A stretch of 40,032 nucleotides of DNA from an uncultured Desulfobacteraceae bacterium (GCA_903953895.1 CAJBLH010000037.1:1-40032); one strand, 5' to 3'. Shown: positions 17,237 through 26,472, counted from the stretch's first letter. The notes: a model not told the origin generated them from the letters alone. A program made the numbers and translations.

Positions 17237-18385
17237 ATGCGCCTTTTTATCCTGATGTTCGTATTGGTTTACGGAAGCACCCACCTGTATTTTTTTCTCA
17301 AGGTGAAAGCCGCGTTTTCACCGTCTTTTCTTACATCTGCCATGCTGTCCGTTTTTCTGTTGCTGATGGTGATCGCACCTGTTTTCATCCGGTTTCTGGA
17401 AAACCACGAATTCGAGGTAACGGCAAGGATTGTGGCCTATATCGGCTATCTGTGGATGGGTTTTCTTTTTTTATGCTTTTCCGCATCGATAGCCATCGAT
17501 ATCTATCATGTCATGATTCGGGGAATGGGGTTTGTTATCAAACGGGATGTATTAGCCTTTCTGCCATCCCAGCGGACAGCACTGTTGTTATCTCTGGCGT
17601 GGGGGATCACAACCACCGCATATGGGTTTATCGAGGCATTGAATGTCCGCACCGAACGGGTTGTCATCGAGACGGCGAAGGTGCCGGCATCCGTCGGGAA
17701 AATCACCATCGCCCAGATTTCAGATGTGCATCTGGGGCTTATCATCCGCTCCGAGCGGCTGAAACGGATCATCGCCGAGATCGACAAAGCCTCGCCGGAC
17801 ATTCTGGTGTCCACCGGGGATCTGGTGGACGGGCAGATCAACCGGATGGTGGGAATCGCCGAACTGCTTCAAAATGTACATCCAAGGCTCGGTAAATTCG
17901 CTGTCATCGGCAATCATGAAGTGTATGCCGGACTGGATCAGGCGCTGGATTTTATTCAACGGGCCGGTTTCCGGATACTTCGAAACGAAATCGATACGGT
18001 CGGCGGGATCATACAAGTCGCCGGTGTCGATGATCCGGTGATCGAGCGCATCACCCATACAGGGGTTCCGTCGGAACAGGCGCTGCTGACCGGACACACA
18101 GCGGATGGTTTCACCCTGCTTCTCAAACATCGGCCGGTAATCGATCCGGAGAGCATCGGACGGTTTGACCTTCAACTGTCCGGCCATGTTCACAAAGGAC
18201 AGATTTTTCCCTTCAATTTTCTGACCCGTCTGTCTTTTCCCATCGAAACAGGACTGACGGAATATCCACAGAACTCCCGGATTTACGTCAGCAGAGGCAC
18301 CGGCACCTGGGGGCCGCCGATCCGGTTTCTGGCGCCGCCGGAAGTGACGATCATCGAACTCAGACATACCGATTCGGGCGGATGA
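17237..18385 (+). CDS. Membrane-anchored calcineurin-like metallophosphoesterase
   Basis: A 382-residue protein with about four membrane helices in its first 130 residues and a metallophosphoesterase domain after residue 155. All metal-site blocks are present: DVH (163-165), GDLVDG (194-199), GNHE (225-228), KHRP (297-300) and GHVH (316-319). The layout matches YkuE/YaeI-type phosphoesterases, some of which act on lipid-linked or UDP-sugar pyrophosphates; the substrate here is unknown. The ATG at 17237 was chosen because the membrane domain begins there and the 32 upstream in-frame residues look unlike protein. A GGGGUGA block precedes it closely. The Fic gene ends 92 bases upstream. Confidence 0.85.
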   Translation: MRLFILMFVLVYGSTHLYFFLKVKAAFSPSFLTSAMLSVFLLLMVIAPVFIRFLENHEFEVTARIVAYIGYLWMGFLFLCFSASIAIDIYHVMIRGMGFVIKRDVLAFLPSQRTALLLSLAWGITTTAYGFIEALNVRTERVVIETAKVPASVGKITIAQISDVHLGLIIRSERLKRIIAEIDKASPDILVSTGDLVDGQINRMVGIAELLQNVHPRLGKFAVIGNHEVYAGLDQALDFIQRAGFRILRNEIDTVGGIIQVAGVDDPVIERITHTGVPSEQALLTGHTADGFTLLLKHRPVIDPESIGRFDLQLSGHVHKGQIFPFNFLTRLSFPIETGLTEYPQNSRIYVSRGTGTWGPPIRFLAPPEVTIIELRHTDSGG

Positions 18386-18581
18386 GCTTCAGCGGTTTCC
18401 GAATGAGCATTTTCTTTGACATCCGCCCTGATTTTATCGTTATTGAGCAGTGGATTCCTGCCGTGAGTTTAGACTGGCTGGCAAACGCTCATGAAGGTTT
18501 CTGGCATCGCTGGAAATGGAACAGAACGCCGCTCAAATGTAACGGTAAATCGTGGTTCAATCCAGCTTATCAATGAAGGCA

Positions 18582-18800
18582 TCAAAACCCGAGTTCGTCC
18601 AGACACGCCATGAAATCGTCTGAAAATTTATCCAGGAGAGATTGTTCCCGGCCGAATTCCGAAATGTCTTCGGCCTTGTTTTTGCCGGCGCCGTATTCCA
18701 CATTCCAGCCCTTATCCTTCAATTTTTGAATCACGACATCCACCTGTTCACGGGTGACATCCCCACCGCCAAGATTGCCTTCTGCCAAAAAAAATTTCAT
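18582..18800 (-). CDS. Small conserved-looking soluble protein, unknown function
   Basis: A 72-residue acidic protein with no membrane segment, cysteine motif or recognisable domain. It is called real because AAAGGA sits 6 bases before its ATG on the minus strand and the composition is normal for a folded protein (EQVDVVIQKLKDKGWNVEYG looks like a helix then strand). It follows the acyl-CoA synthetase gene on the same strand after 125 bases that contain C/G-rich runs and a CCCC-TCAGC-GGGG hairpin without a T tail. I do not recognise the family. Confidence 0.6.
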   Translation of the reverse strand: MKFFLAEGNLGGGDVTREQVDVVIQKLKDKGWNVEYGAGKNKAEDISEFGREQSLLDKFSDDFMACLDELGF

Positions 18801-18925
18801 GTAACGATCCTTTCTATAAAATTTGCAGCCGATATTATTGTTTGCCTCGGCCTTTCGACTTCCCCCCCCGCTGAGGGGAGGAAACGCCTATTTCCCCCCC
18901 TGATGAAAAACGCCACCAGAACGAA

Positions 18926-21094
18926 TCATCTTTCCAGAAACCGCCGGTATTCCACCATCCGGGAAAACGCCTTGACCGCCCGCTCCGGGCTTTCGTAAAA
19001 AACCCCTTTGTACCGGCTGCCGTTGACGCTGTAAACGGTTTTGTCCTGACATTCCTTCAGGAGGCTGACGCCGAACACCGGTTTTTCACAGGTTTCCATC
19101 AGGCGGACAATCTGGGCAACATAGTCGGCCTCAAACTTCAGCAGCTCTTCGCCCATCATGGCCAGAAACTCCGGTGAATAGGTCGGATCAGCCAGGGATA
19201 TGGATTCGGAGAGCCTGTTGGCCAGAATTCTTCTGCCCATAATGCCAAGATTGATCACCGCATCGCAGCCATCCCATTTCATCAGTATTTCCATGACCCG
19301 CATGGGGATGGTCATGTCGTTTTCCCCGACGATATCCACCGGATTCGAATGACTCCAGTAAGGCGGCAGAATCGAATTGATCTGATCGATCAATTCCTGT
19401 GAAAGTTCCGGAACCTCGATATGGTATTCCGAACACAGATCGGCCGTGACAACCCCCCATCCGCCGCCAAGGGTCATGATGGCAGCCCGGTTTCCCTTGG
19501 GAAGCGGCAGGGAAGAAAACGCCGCAGACAAGTCGAGAAGATCCATCGACCGCTCCACCTTGACGATACCGGCCTGCCGGCAAACTGCATCGAAAATACG
19601 GGAATCCGAACTCATCGCTCCGGTATGGCTGGCGGCGGCCTTGTTGCCGGCCAGGCTTCGGCCGCCTTTCATCAAGACGATCGGCTTTATTCGGCCCACA
19701 CGACGACAACTTTCCAGAAACCGCCTGCCGTTTTTAACACTTTCCACATACAGCATGACCGTCTGGGTTGCAGCATCTTTTTCAAAAGCATCCACATAAT
19801 CCTCTATGGTTACCATGGCCTCGTTTCCGGAACCGCAGAAAGCACGAATCCCGATGCCCTGCTGCTCGGCAAAGGCCAGTAACTGGGTGCCCATATTGCC
19901 GGACTGGGCAACCACGGCCGTCGATCCCGGCTCCGGCATCACATGGCTTCCGGTGCAGTACAGATGGATATGCGGGTTGCAGATGCCCATGGTATTGGGC
20001 CCGATCAGAACGATACCGTTCTGGGATGCTTTTTCAACGAGTGCATGCTCCAGGACTTTTCCGGCCGGACCCACCTCGGCAAAGCCGGAGGAAATCAGCA
20101 GCATATTGCTAATCCCCTTGGACTTGAACTGAGGGATCAAATCCATGACCCCGGCTGCGGGTACGGTCACGACGGCCAGATCGACTTTTTCGGGAATATC
20201 GAGAACGGAACGAAATACGGGGCGGTCGGCAATCGTTCCCCCTTTGGGATTGACCAGATAAATCTTACCATGATATCCCCTGCCAGCGGTGATGGTAAAC
20301 AGCGTATGTCCCCATTTTCCGATTGAAGCTGAAGCCCCGACAAAGGCGATGGAATGCGGATGAAAAAGGGAACCGATGGCATTCGGATCGATGGCGGGTG
20401 GAAATTTCTGTACCTGGCTTTCGGGATTGAGTACCACCAGGGCATCCACGGCGCAGACACCGCCGGTTGCCGATATCAGCAGCGGGTTGATGTCAATTTC
20501 AGAAATTTCAGGATGCGCCAGAGCTATTTGAGACAGGCCCACCAACGTTTGAACAAGGGCGTTCTTATCGACGGCGGCTTCTCCCCTGAATGCATCCAGA
20601 ATCCGCTGCGCCTTGATTTCACCGATCATTTCCCGTGCATCGGATTCGGTCAGCGGCGCGATTCGGAACGTCACGTCGGCAATCGCTTCGGTAAATATCC
20701 CCCCAAGCCCCAGCATGACAACCGGTCCGAACTGCTTGTCTCGAAACAGTCCGGCGACCAGCTCCCGTTTTCCCTGAATGAAAGGCTGAACGAGAAACCC
20801 TTCGAGTTCGGCCCCGGCTTCGGCCGCCATAACGGCTGCGGCATCCTGCACCGCCTGTGAAGAAGACAGGTTTACCCTTACCAGGCCTCGCTCGGTCTTG
20901 TGCATCAGGCCGGCGCCCAGGGCCTTGACGACAACGGGAAATCCCATGGCTTCGGAAATGGTGACAGCGTCATCGATATTCCCGGCGGTTTTTTCCGAAA
21001 CCACGGGTACTCCGAATGATGATATCAGGCTTTTGGATTCATGTTCGTTCAGGGCTTGTCGGCCCAGTGACAGCGCTTTTTCAAGGATTTGCAT
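18926..21094 (-). CDS. NDP-forming acyl-CoA synthetase (acetyl-CoA synthetase, ADP-forming), fused beta-alpha
   Basis: Interconverts acyl-CoA + ADP + phosphate with acid + CoA + ATP; in anaerobes this conserves energy from acyl-CoA formed in amino-acid or aromatic degradation. The 722 residues begin with an ATP-grasp beta part (about 1-225) holding the swinging-loop histidine region MHKTERGLVRVNL (H65). The CoA-binding and ligase alpha part follows, with Rossmann motif FVGASASIGKWG (about 251-262) and the phospho-histidine segment ASHTGAM (H490). Both catalytic histidines are thus present. Order beta-then-alpha is one of several fusions known. CAGGAGG lies 7 bases before the ATG. Specificity (acetate, phenylacetate, branched acids) cannot be told. 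Confidence 0.92.
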   Translation of the reverse strand: MQILEKALSLGRQALNEHESKSLISSFGVPVVSEKTAGNIDDAVTISEAMGFPVVVKALGAGLMHKTERGLVRVNLSSSQAVQDAAAVMAAEAGAELEGFLVQPFIQGKRELVAGLFRDKQFGPVVMLGLGGIFTEAIADVTFRIAPLTESDAREMIGEIKAQRILDAFRGEAAVDKNALVQTLVGLSQIALAHPEISEIDINPLLISATGGVCAVDALVVLNPESQVQKFPPAIDPNAIGSLFHPHSIAFVGASASIGKWGHTLFTITAGRGYHGKIYLVNPKGGTIADRPVFRSVLDIPEKVDLAVVTVPAAGVMDLIPQFKSKGISNMLLISSGFAEVGPAGKVLEHALVEKASQNGIVLIGPNTMGICNPHIHLYCTGSHVMPEPGSTAVVAQSGNMGTQLLAFAEQQGIGIRAFCGSGNEAMVTIEDYVDAFEKDAATQTVMLYVESVKNGRRFLESCRRVGRIKPIVLMKGGRSLAGNKAAASHTGAMSSDSRIFDAVCRQAGIVKVERSMDLLDLSAAFSSLPLPKGNRAAIMTLGGGWGVVTADLCSEYHIEVPELSQELIDQINSILPPYWSHSNPVDIVGENDMTIPMRVMEILMKWDGCDAVINLGIMGRRILANRLSESISLADPTYSPEFLAMMGEELLKFEADYVAQIVRLMETCEKPVFGVSLLKECQDKTVYSVNGSRYKGVFYESPERAVKAFSRMVEYRRFLER

Positions 21095-21408
21095 ATATCG
21101 CCTCCTGGTTGAATGTTTTTGAAACTATCAAAATTGACTTTTTCATTCATTCCCTCTTATCAGTGGGATAGGATCGGAGTGAGGGCCCAACATCTCAAGT
21201 TGTGACAGAAAAAGTATATAACCGAGACTTTGGGGCTTTGTCAATTTTTGAAGCGTAAATCGATTCGAAGACACTCAACGGATTGCATGATCGTTGCATT
21301 CATATTCTTCGGCATGGCTTGCTTTTTGAGTCAGATATGATTATAGTTCTTACCAGTTCCAAACCCGGAACGATTTTATTAACGCAAATGATAGCATTGA
21401 TCATACCC
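21095..21408. other. Divergent intergenic region between acyl-CoA synthetase and ClpX-like genes
   Basis: It holds the clear minus-strand promoter listed separately and a roughly 115-base leader before the acyl-CoA synthetase start. On the plus strand, TTGACT (21134-21139) and TTATCA (21157-21162), 17 bases apart, are a weaker candidate for the ClpX-heme operon, which would then have a leader of about 240 bases. The in-frame codons at 21283-21388 before the ClpX-like start look non-coding in composition. Confidence 0.45.
21216..21244 (-). promoter_or_regulatory. Sigma70-type promoter of the acyl-CoA synthetase gene
   Basis: On the minus strand a perfect TTGACA (21244-21239) is followed after 17 bases by TTATAT (21221-21216); with 18 bases the hexamer is TATATA. 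It points at the acyl-CoA synthetase gene and predicts a start near 21209, leaving a leader of about 115 bases. Confidence 0.6.
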
Positions 21409-23226
21409 ATGAATATTCAAAACGAAACTATACCCAATCCCAAAGAGATTGAAAAAGAAATCGGCGAATTCCTGGCAAAGAAATTTGGGGGTTCGGTGAA
21501 AATGGTATCCCAGGAAATGCTGCCTCAGGAAAACCTCAATGATGCTTCCGGCAAGACTCCGAAAGCGGAGGCTACGTTTCATTTCGATATGAAACCGGAA
21601 GATCTCATTTCCTATCTGGATCAATACATCGTCAAGCAGGATCACGCCAAGGCGGTTTTGGCCACCAAAATCTGCACGCATTTCAACCGCATCAAACATG
21701 CAACGTCTGTTGCGGCTTCGGCCCACGACATGGTGGGCAGCATTAAAAACAATGTGTTGATGATCGGCCCGACCGGTGTGGGAAAGACCTATTTGATCAA
21801 GCTGATCGCCAAAAAAATCGGAGTTCCCTTTGTCAAGGGGGATGCTACCAAGTTCAGCGAAACCGGTTATGTCGGCGGAGATGTGGAAGATCTGATTCGG
21901 GATCTTGTCCGTGAAGCCGATGACAACATCGAGAAAGCGCAATACGGCATCATCTATATCGATGAAATCGATAAAATCGCCGGCAGTCGGAACATGATCG
22001 GTGCGGACGTATCCCGTACCGGTGTTCAGCGGGCGCTGTTAAAGCCCATGGAAGAAACCGACGTGGACCTGAAGGTGCCGCATGATCCCATTTCCATGCT
22101 TCAGGAAATCGAACGTTTCCGTAAAACCGGAAGCCGAGACAAACGATCCGTCAACACCAAAAATATTCTGTTCATCATGAGCGGGGCTTTCGGCGATCTG
22201 ACGGAAATCATTCATCGGCGGATGACCCGGCAGAATATCGGTTTTGGTGCAACCGTCAAAACCCATCAGGACCGCCAGGATATTCTGGGCGAAGTCAAAT
22301 CTGAAGATCTGATCGAATTCGGATTTGAATCAGAGTTTGTCGGACGCCTTCCGGTGCGGGCCATTTTTGAAAGACTGACGGAAGCGGACTTGTTCGAAAT
22401 TCTCAAAAATCCCAACAATCCGGTCATCCTGGGCAAGAAACTTGATTTTGCTGCGTATGATATCGATATCAAATTTGATGATCCGGTACTGAAAGTCTTG
22501 GCGCAAAACGCATTCATGGAAAATACCGGCGCCAGAGGATTGGTTAGCGCCGTGGAAAAAGCCCTGCTGCTGTTTGAGCGCCATCTGCCGTCTACCGATG
22601 TCAAAAAATTTCCGGTTACATTATCCGTTCTGAAAACACCTGAGCAAGCACTCGCAAAACTCATCGACATCCAATCCATCAAAGAAGTTCTGGAAGAATT
22701 CGACAGACTGGCCAAAAGTGAACGCGCCTCCATCAAAGATTATTTACATGCAAACCGCAAGATTCTTTCAGAAAAGTACAATCTGACCCTGACCCCATCC
22801 AGAATGGACAACATCACCTCTTTTTATTCCAAAAACGTCATGGACGTGGGACAGATCATTCAGAAAGTTAAATCGTTTTATGACGAAATCAAAAAGATTG
22901 AACTCTCATTTTACAAGAAACACGATATCAATATCGTGCTGGAAGACAATGCCATCGATTTTATCATCGAACAACTGTCCAACCCCGCCGTCCATATTGC
23001 GGATTTTGAACGGCAGATTTCCATCGATTTCGAGCTGGGGCTCAAACTGGTCCGGGAAAAGACCGGCAAAAACAGGTTTTTCATTACCCGCAAAGCCCTG
23101 CTGGAACCCGAAGCCTTTATCAGCAATCTGATCAAAGACGAGCTTCGAAGCGTTTCGCTGAACCTCCCCAATCACCGAACTGAAACATCTCCCGACAAAA
23201 ACGCCAACCCGAAAGACAATTCATGA
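21409..23226 (+). CDS. ClpX-like AAA+ unfoldase with long C-terminal extension
   Basis: An ATP-driven unfoldase related to ClpX, 605 residues from the ATG at 21409 (no good ribosome binding site; 21388 is an alternative). Seen: Walker A GPTGVGKT (120-127), pore-1 loop GYVG (153-156), Walker B IIYIDEID (181-188), sensor-2 segment TGARG (373-377), and the ClpP-docking loop NIGFGATVK (276-284). Missing: the N-terminal Cys4 zinc domain of true ClpX, whose place is taken by about 60 residues without cysteines, and the RKH pore loop, replaced by GSRDKRS (241-247). Residues about 415-605 form a charged, helical extension not found in ClpX. Its TGA overlaps the ahbC ATG, so it is coupled to heme synthesis. 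Confidence 0.88.
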   Translation: MNIQNETIPNPKEIEKEIGEFLAKKFGGSVKMVSQEMLPQENLNDASGKTPKAEATFHFDMKPEDLISYLDQYIVKQDHAKAVLATKICTHFNRIKHATSVAASAHDMVGSIKNNVLMIGPTGVGKTYLIKLIAKKIGVPFVKGDATKFSETGYVGGDVEDLIRDLVREADDNIEKAQYGIIYIDEIDKIAGSRNMIGADVSRTGVQRALLKPMEETDVDLKVPHDPISMLQEIERFRKTGSRDKRSVNTKNILFIMSGAFGDLTEIIHRRMTRQNIGFGATVKTHQDRQDILGEVKSEDLIEFGFESEFVGRLPVRAIFERLTEADLFEILKNPNNPVILGKKLDFAAYDIDIKFDDPVLKVLAQNAFMENTGARGLVSAVEKALLLFERHLPSTDVKKFPVTLSVLKTPEQALAKLIDIQSIKEVLEEFDRLAKSERASIKDYLHANRKILSEKYNLTLTPSRMDNITSFYSKNVMDVGQIIQKVKSFYDEIKKIELSFYKKHDINIVLEDNAIDFIIEQLSNPAVHIADFERQISIDFELGLKLVREKTGKNRFFITRKALLEPEAFISNLIKDELRSVSLNLPNHRTETSPDKNANPKDNS

Positions 23227-24404
23227 TCGGTATTTCCAAGCTCTACTGCGGTACGGTCGAGCCTTCCGACGCCCTGCGGTATCATCGCATGTCATCGAGC
23301 CTGCCGTCCCATCTGCTTCAGTTTTCAAGCGACAAGAAACCGGTGGTGGTCTGGAACATGACCCGTCAGTGCAATCTGCGCTGTGTTCACTGTTACGCCC
23401 ATGCCAAAGATCATGCCGGAGCCGATGAACTCACTACCGCCGAAGGCAAAGCCCTGATCGACGATCTGGCGGCTTTCGGGTCCCCGGTCATCCTGTTTTC
23501 CGGCGGAGAACCCCTGGTCCGCACCGACCTTCCGGAACTGGCGGACTATGCGGTTCAAAAAGGCATGCGCGCTGTCATTTCCACCAATGGCACCCTGATC
23601 ACCGCAGAAATCGCCAGAACCCTCAAATCCATTGGCCTGTCTTATGTCGGCATCAGCCTGGACGGCATGGAAGAGATCAATGATCGGTTCCGGGGCGTCA
23701 AAGGGGCATTTCAGTCGGCCCTAAGCGGCATCCGAAACTGTCAGGATGCCGGCATCAAGGTCGGCCTGCGTTTTACGATCAACAAATTCAATTCAGCGGA
23801 AATTCCCAGCATTTTCAACCTGCTGGAAACCATGAACATCCCCAGGGCCTGTTTTTATCATCTGGTGTATGCCGGACGGGGTTCCAAGCTGGTCGAGGAA
23901 GACTCCACCCGCGAAGAAACCCGGGTCATCGTGGATTTGATCATGGATGAAACCAAAAGGCTTCATGACCACGGGATGCCCAAGGAAATTCTGACGGTCG
24001 ATAACCATGCCGACGGCCCCTATGTGTATCTGAGACTTCTCCGGGAAAATCCCGAAAGGGCAGCCGAAGTTCTGGAACTATTGAAGATGAATGAAGGCAA
24101 CAGCTCCGGCCGGGGTATCGGCTGTGTCAGTTGGGACGGCCGGGTTCATGCCGACCAGTTCTGGCGCCATTACAGTTTCGGCAATGTCCGCGAGCGGCCG
24201 TTTTCCGAAATCTGGACCGATGTATCCAATCCCCTCATGATGCAGCTCAAAGACAAAAAACCCTATGTAACAGGACGTTGCGCCACCTGTCGGTGGCTGG
24301 ATATCTGCGGCGGCAATTTCAGGGTCCGCGCCGAAGCCATTACCGGCGATATCTGGGCGCCCGATCCGGCGTGTTATCTGACAGATATCGAAATCAGAAA
24401 ATAG
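23223..24404 (+). CDS. ahbC: 12,18-didecarboxysiroheme deacetylase AhbC (radical SAM)
   Basis: Radical SAM enzyme of the alternative heme pathway that removes the acetate side chains of 12,18-didecarboxysiroheme to give Fe-coproporphyrin III. The 393 residues start with MIGISKLYCGTVEPSDALRY, a segment I associate with AhbC. The SAM-cluster motif is C50-x3-C54-x2-C57, with GGEP in LFSGGEPLVR. The C-terminus carries a second cysteine-rich cluster region (CVSWDG, GRCATCRWLDICGGN, PDPAC). The ATG overlaps the ClpX-like stop (ATGA), and hemB follows after 8 bases. AhbD and NirJ are close relatives; order and N-terminus favour AhbC. Confidence 0.88.
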   Translation: MIGISKLYCGTVEPSDALRYHRMSSSLPSHLLQFSSDKKPVVVWNMTRQCNLRCVHCYAHAKDHAGADELTTAEGKALIDDLAAFGSPVILFSGGEPLVRTDLPELADYAVQKGMRAVISTNGTLITAEIARTLKSIGLSYVGISLDGMEEINDRFRGVKGAFQSALSGIRNCQDAGIKVGLRFTINKFNSAEIPSIFNLLETMNIPRACFYHLVYAGRGSKLVEEDSTREETRVIVDLIMDETKRLHDHGMPKEILTVDNHADGPYVYLRLLRENPERAAEVLELLKMNEGNSSGRGIGCVSWDGRVHADQFWRHYSFGNVRERPFSEIWTDVSNPLMMQLKDKKPYVTGRCATCRWLDICGGNFRVRAEAITGDIWAPDPACYLTDIEIRK

Positions 24405-24412
24405 AGGATATT

Positions 24413-25387
24413 ATGCTGTTTCCCGAATACCGCCCCAGAAGACTGCGGCAGAATGAATCGTTTCGCCGGATGATCCGCGAAACCGTATTGAATACGAACG
24501 ATTTCATCATGCCATTGTTTGCCGTCGAAGGCAAAGATGTCAAAAACCCGATCCCTTCCATGCCCGGGCAATTTCAGATGTCCGTTGACAACATTGTCAA
24601 GACTTGTCAGGAAATTCAGAAGCTGAATATCCCGGCGATCATGCTTTTCGGTGTTCCCGGCAAAAAAGATGCCCTGGCAACCAGTGCCTATGCCAAGGAT
24701 GGGATTGTTCAGCAGGCTGTCAGAAACTTAAAAAACAAGGTGCCGGATCTGGCTGTCATCACCGATGTCTGCCTGTGTCAGTACACGGACCACGGTCATT
24801 GCGGGGTGGTTGAAAAAAATGTGGTGGATAATGATGCCTCCCTGGACCTTCTGGCTCGAACGGCGCTTTCTCATGCCAAGGCCGGTGCGGATATGGTGGC
24901 CCCGTCGGATATGATGGACGGCCGGGTGGGGGAAATCCGGGAAAGCCTGGATGAAAACGGATTCTCTCACGTGCCGATCATGTCGTATGCCGCCAAATAC
25001 TGCTCTGGCTTTTACGGCCCATTCCGCCAGGCTGCGGATTCCGCACCCAAATTCGGAGACCGCAGAACCTATCAGATGGACCCGGCCAATGCCCAGGAAG
25101 CCATCCGGGAAGTGATGATGGATATCGAAGAAGGAGCGGACATCATCATGGTCAAACCCGCTCTGGCCTATCTGGATGTCATCTACCGGGTCCGGCAGGA
25201 ATGCGATCTGCCGGTTGCCGCCTATAACGTCAGTGGAGAATACGCCATGATCAAGGCCGCCGAACAGCTCGGATGGCTGGATGGAACTCGGGTGATGATG
25301 GAATCCCTTACCGCCATCAAGCGGGCCGGAGCCGATATGATTCTGACGTATTTCGCCATGGATGCCGCCCGGGAGCTTCAGACCTGA
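24413..25387 (+). CDS. hemB: Porphobilinogen synthase (5-aminolevulinate dehydratase)
   Basis: Condenses two 5-aminolevulinate molecules into porphobilinogen, the common precursor of siroheme, heme and cobamides. The 324 residues carry the Schiff-base lysines K195 (SYAAKYCSGFYGPFR) and K248 (MVKPALAYLD), and a zinc site DVCLCQYTDHGHCG (C120, C122, C130), so this is a zinc-type enzyme. Start 24413 follows AGAGGA by 6 bases and matches the family N-terminus (FPEYRPRRLRQNESFRRM); the longer upstream frame only reads through ahbC. Its TGA overlaps the ahbD ATG by one base. Confidence 0.97.
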   Translation: MLFPEYRPRRLRQNESFRRMIRETVLNTNDFIMPLFAVEGKDVKNPIPSMPGQFQMSVDNIVKTCQEIQKLNIPAIMLFGVPGKKDALATSAYAKDGIVQQAVRNLKNKVPDLAVITDVCLCQYTDHGHCGVVEKNVVDNDASLDLLARTALSHAKAGADMVAPSDMMDGRVGEIRESLDENGFSHVPIMSYAAKYCSGFYGPFRQAADSAPKFGDRRTYQMDPANAQEAIREVMMDIEEGADIIMVKPALAYLDVIYRVRQECDLPVAAYNVSGEYAMIKAAEQLGWLDGTRVMMESLTAIKRAGADMILTYFAMDAARELQT

Positions 25388-26457
25388 TGAAACACGGTCA
25401 TGCCGAAAACAAGGGATCATCACTTCGCCTGGTTGCCTGGGAAATCACCCGCAACTGCAACCTGTCCTGCGTTCACTGCAGAGCCTCGGCCACCAACGGC
25501 CCCTATGAAGGCGAGCTGGAAACCGCCGCCTGTTTTCACCTGCTGGATCAAATCGCGGAGGTGGGCTCTGCCATTGTCATCCTGACCGGCGGAGAACCCC
25601 TGTTGCGATCCGACATTTTCGAAGTTGCCGCATATGGAACATCCAAGGGCCTGAAAATGGTCATGGCCCCGAATGGTACGCTCATCACCCCGGAAAACGC
25701 CGGAAAGATGGCGGCATCCGGCATCAAGCGGATCAGTATCAGCCTGGACGGCGCCACCCGAGAAAAACACGATTTGTTCAGAGGGGTGAGCGGTGCTTAC
25801 GATGGTGCACTGCAGGGAATTGCCAATGCCAAAGCTGCAGGGATCGAATTTCAGATCAACACCACCATCACCCAGACCAATCTGGATGAAATCCCTAAAA
25901 TTCAGGATCTGGCAATTGCGTTAGGAGCGGTGGCCCATCATATTTTTCTGCTGGTGCCCACGGGCCGCGGAAAATACATCGCCGATAAAGCCATCGACGC
26001 TGAAGAATATGAAGCCACGCTTAACTGGTTTTACGATCAGCGGGAGAAAACGCCGCTGCAACTCAAAGCCACCTGTGCCCCGCATTATTACCGGATACTT
26101 CGCCAGCGTGCCAAAAAAGACGGCAGGACCGTCTCCTTTCAAACCCACGGCCTCGATGCGGTCACCCGCGGGTGTCTGGGTGGAACGGGTTTTTGTTTCA
26201 TATCGCATACCGGGATCGTTCAGCCCTGTGGTTTTCTCCAGCTCAATTGCGGAGATATCACCCAGACTTCTTTTGCCACGATATGGAACACTTCAGAAAT
26301 CTTTCTTTCCTTGAGGAATTATGATAATTTGAAGGGAAAATGCGGAAAGTGCGAATATCGAAAAGTGTGCGGCGGGTGCCGGGCCAGAGCTTTTGAAGCG
26401 ACCGGAGATTATCTGGCGGAAGAACCCCTCTGTCTGTATCAGCCGCAGCCCTCTTGA
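25387..26457 (+). CDS. ahbD: Heme synthase AhbD (radical SAM/SPASM)
   Basis: Catalyses the last step of siroheme-dependent heme synthesis, converting the two propionates of Fe-coproporphyrin III to vinyl groups. The 356 residues have the radical SAM triad C24-x3-C28-x2-C31 (ITRNCNLSCVHC), GGEP in ILTGGEPLLR, and a C-terminal auxiliary-cluster region with CAPHYYRI, RGCLGGTGFCFI, QPCGFLQLNCG and CGKCEYRKVCGGCRARAFE. The ATG at 25387 overlaps the hemB stop, and an earlier in-frame start lies within hemB. The downstream CBS gene is 15 bases away. AhbD is distinguished from AhbC here by its N-terminus and the CGGCRAR end. Confidence 0.88.
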   Translation: MKHGHAENKGSSLRLVAWEITRNCNLSCVHCRASATNGPYEGELETAACFHLLDQIAEVGSAIVILTGGEPLLRSDIFEVAAYGTSKGLKMVMAPNGTLITPENAGKMAASGIKRISISLDGATREKHDLFRGVSGAYDGALQGIANAKAAGIEFQINTTITQTNLDEIPKIQDLAIALGAVAHHIFLLVPTGRGKYIADKAIDAEEYEATLNWFYDQREKTPLQLKATCAPHYYRILRQRAKKDGRTVSFQTHGLDAVTRGCLGGTGFCFISHTGIVQPCGFLQLNCGDITQTSFATIWNTSEIFLSLRNYDNLKGKCGKCEYRKVCGGCRARAFEATGDYLAEEPLCLYQPQPS

Positions 26458-26472
26458 AGGAAAGGACAGCCC

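Noticed and set aside
18382-18576. 64-residue frame after the phosphoesterase gene
   Set aside because: It overlaps the phosphoesterase stop, but its composition (many Trp, Phe, Ile) and lack of family features suggest chance.
18840-18900. C/G-rich runs after the acyl-CoA synthetase gene as a terminator
   Set aside because: The CCCC-TCAGC-GGGG hairpin has no T run after it on the minus strand.
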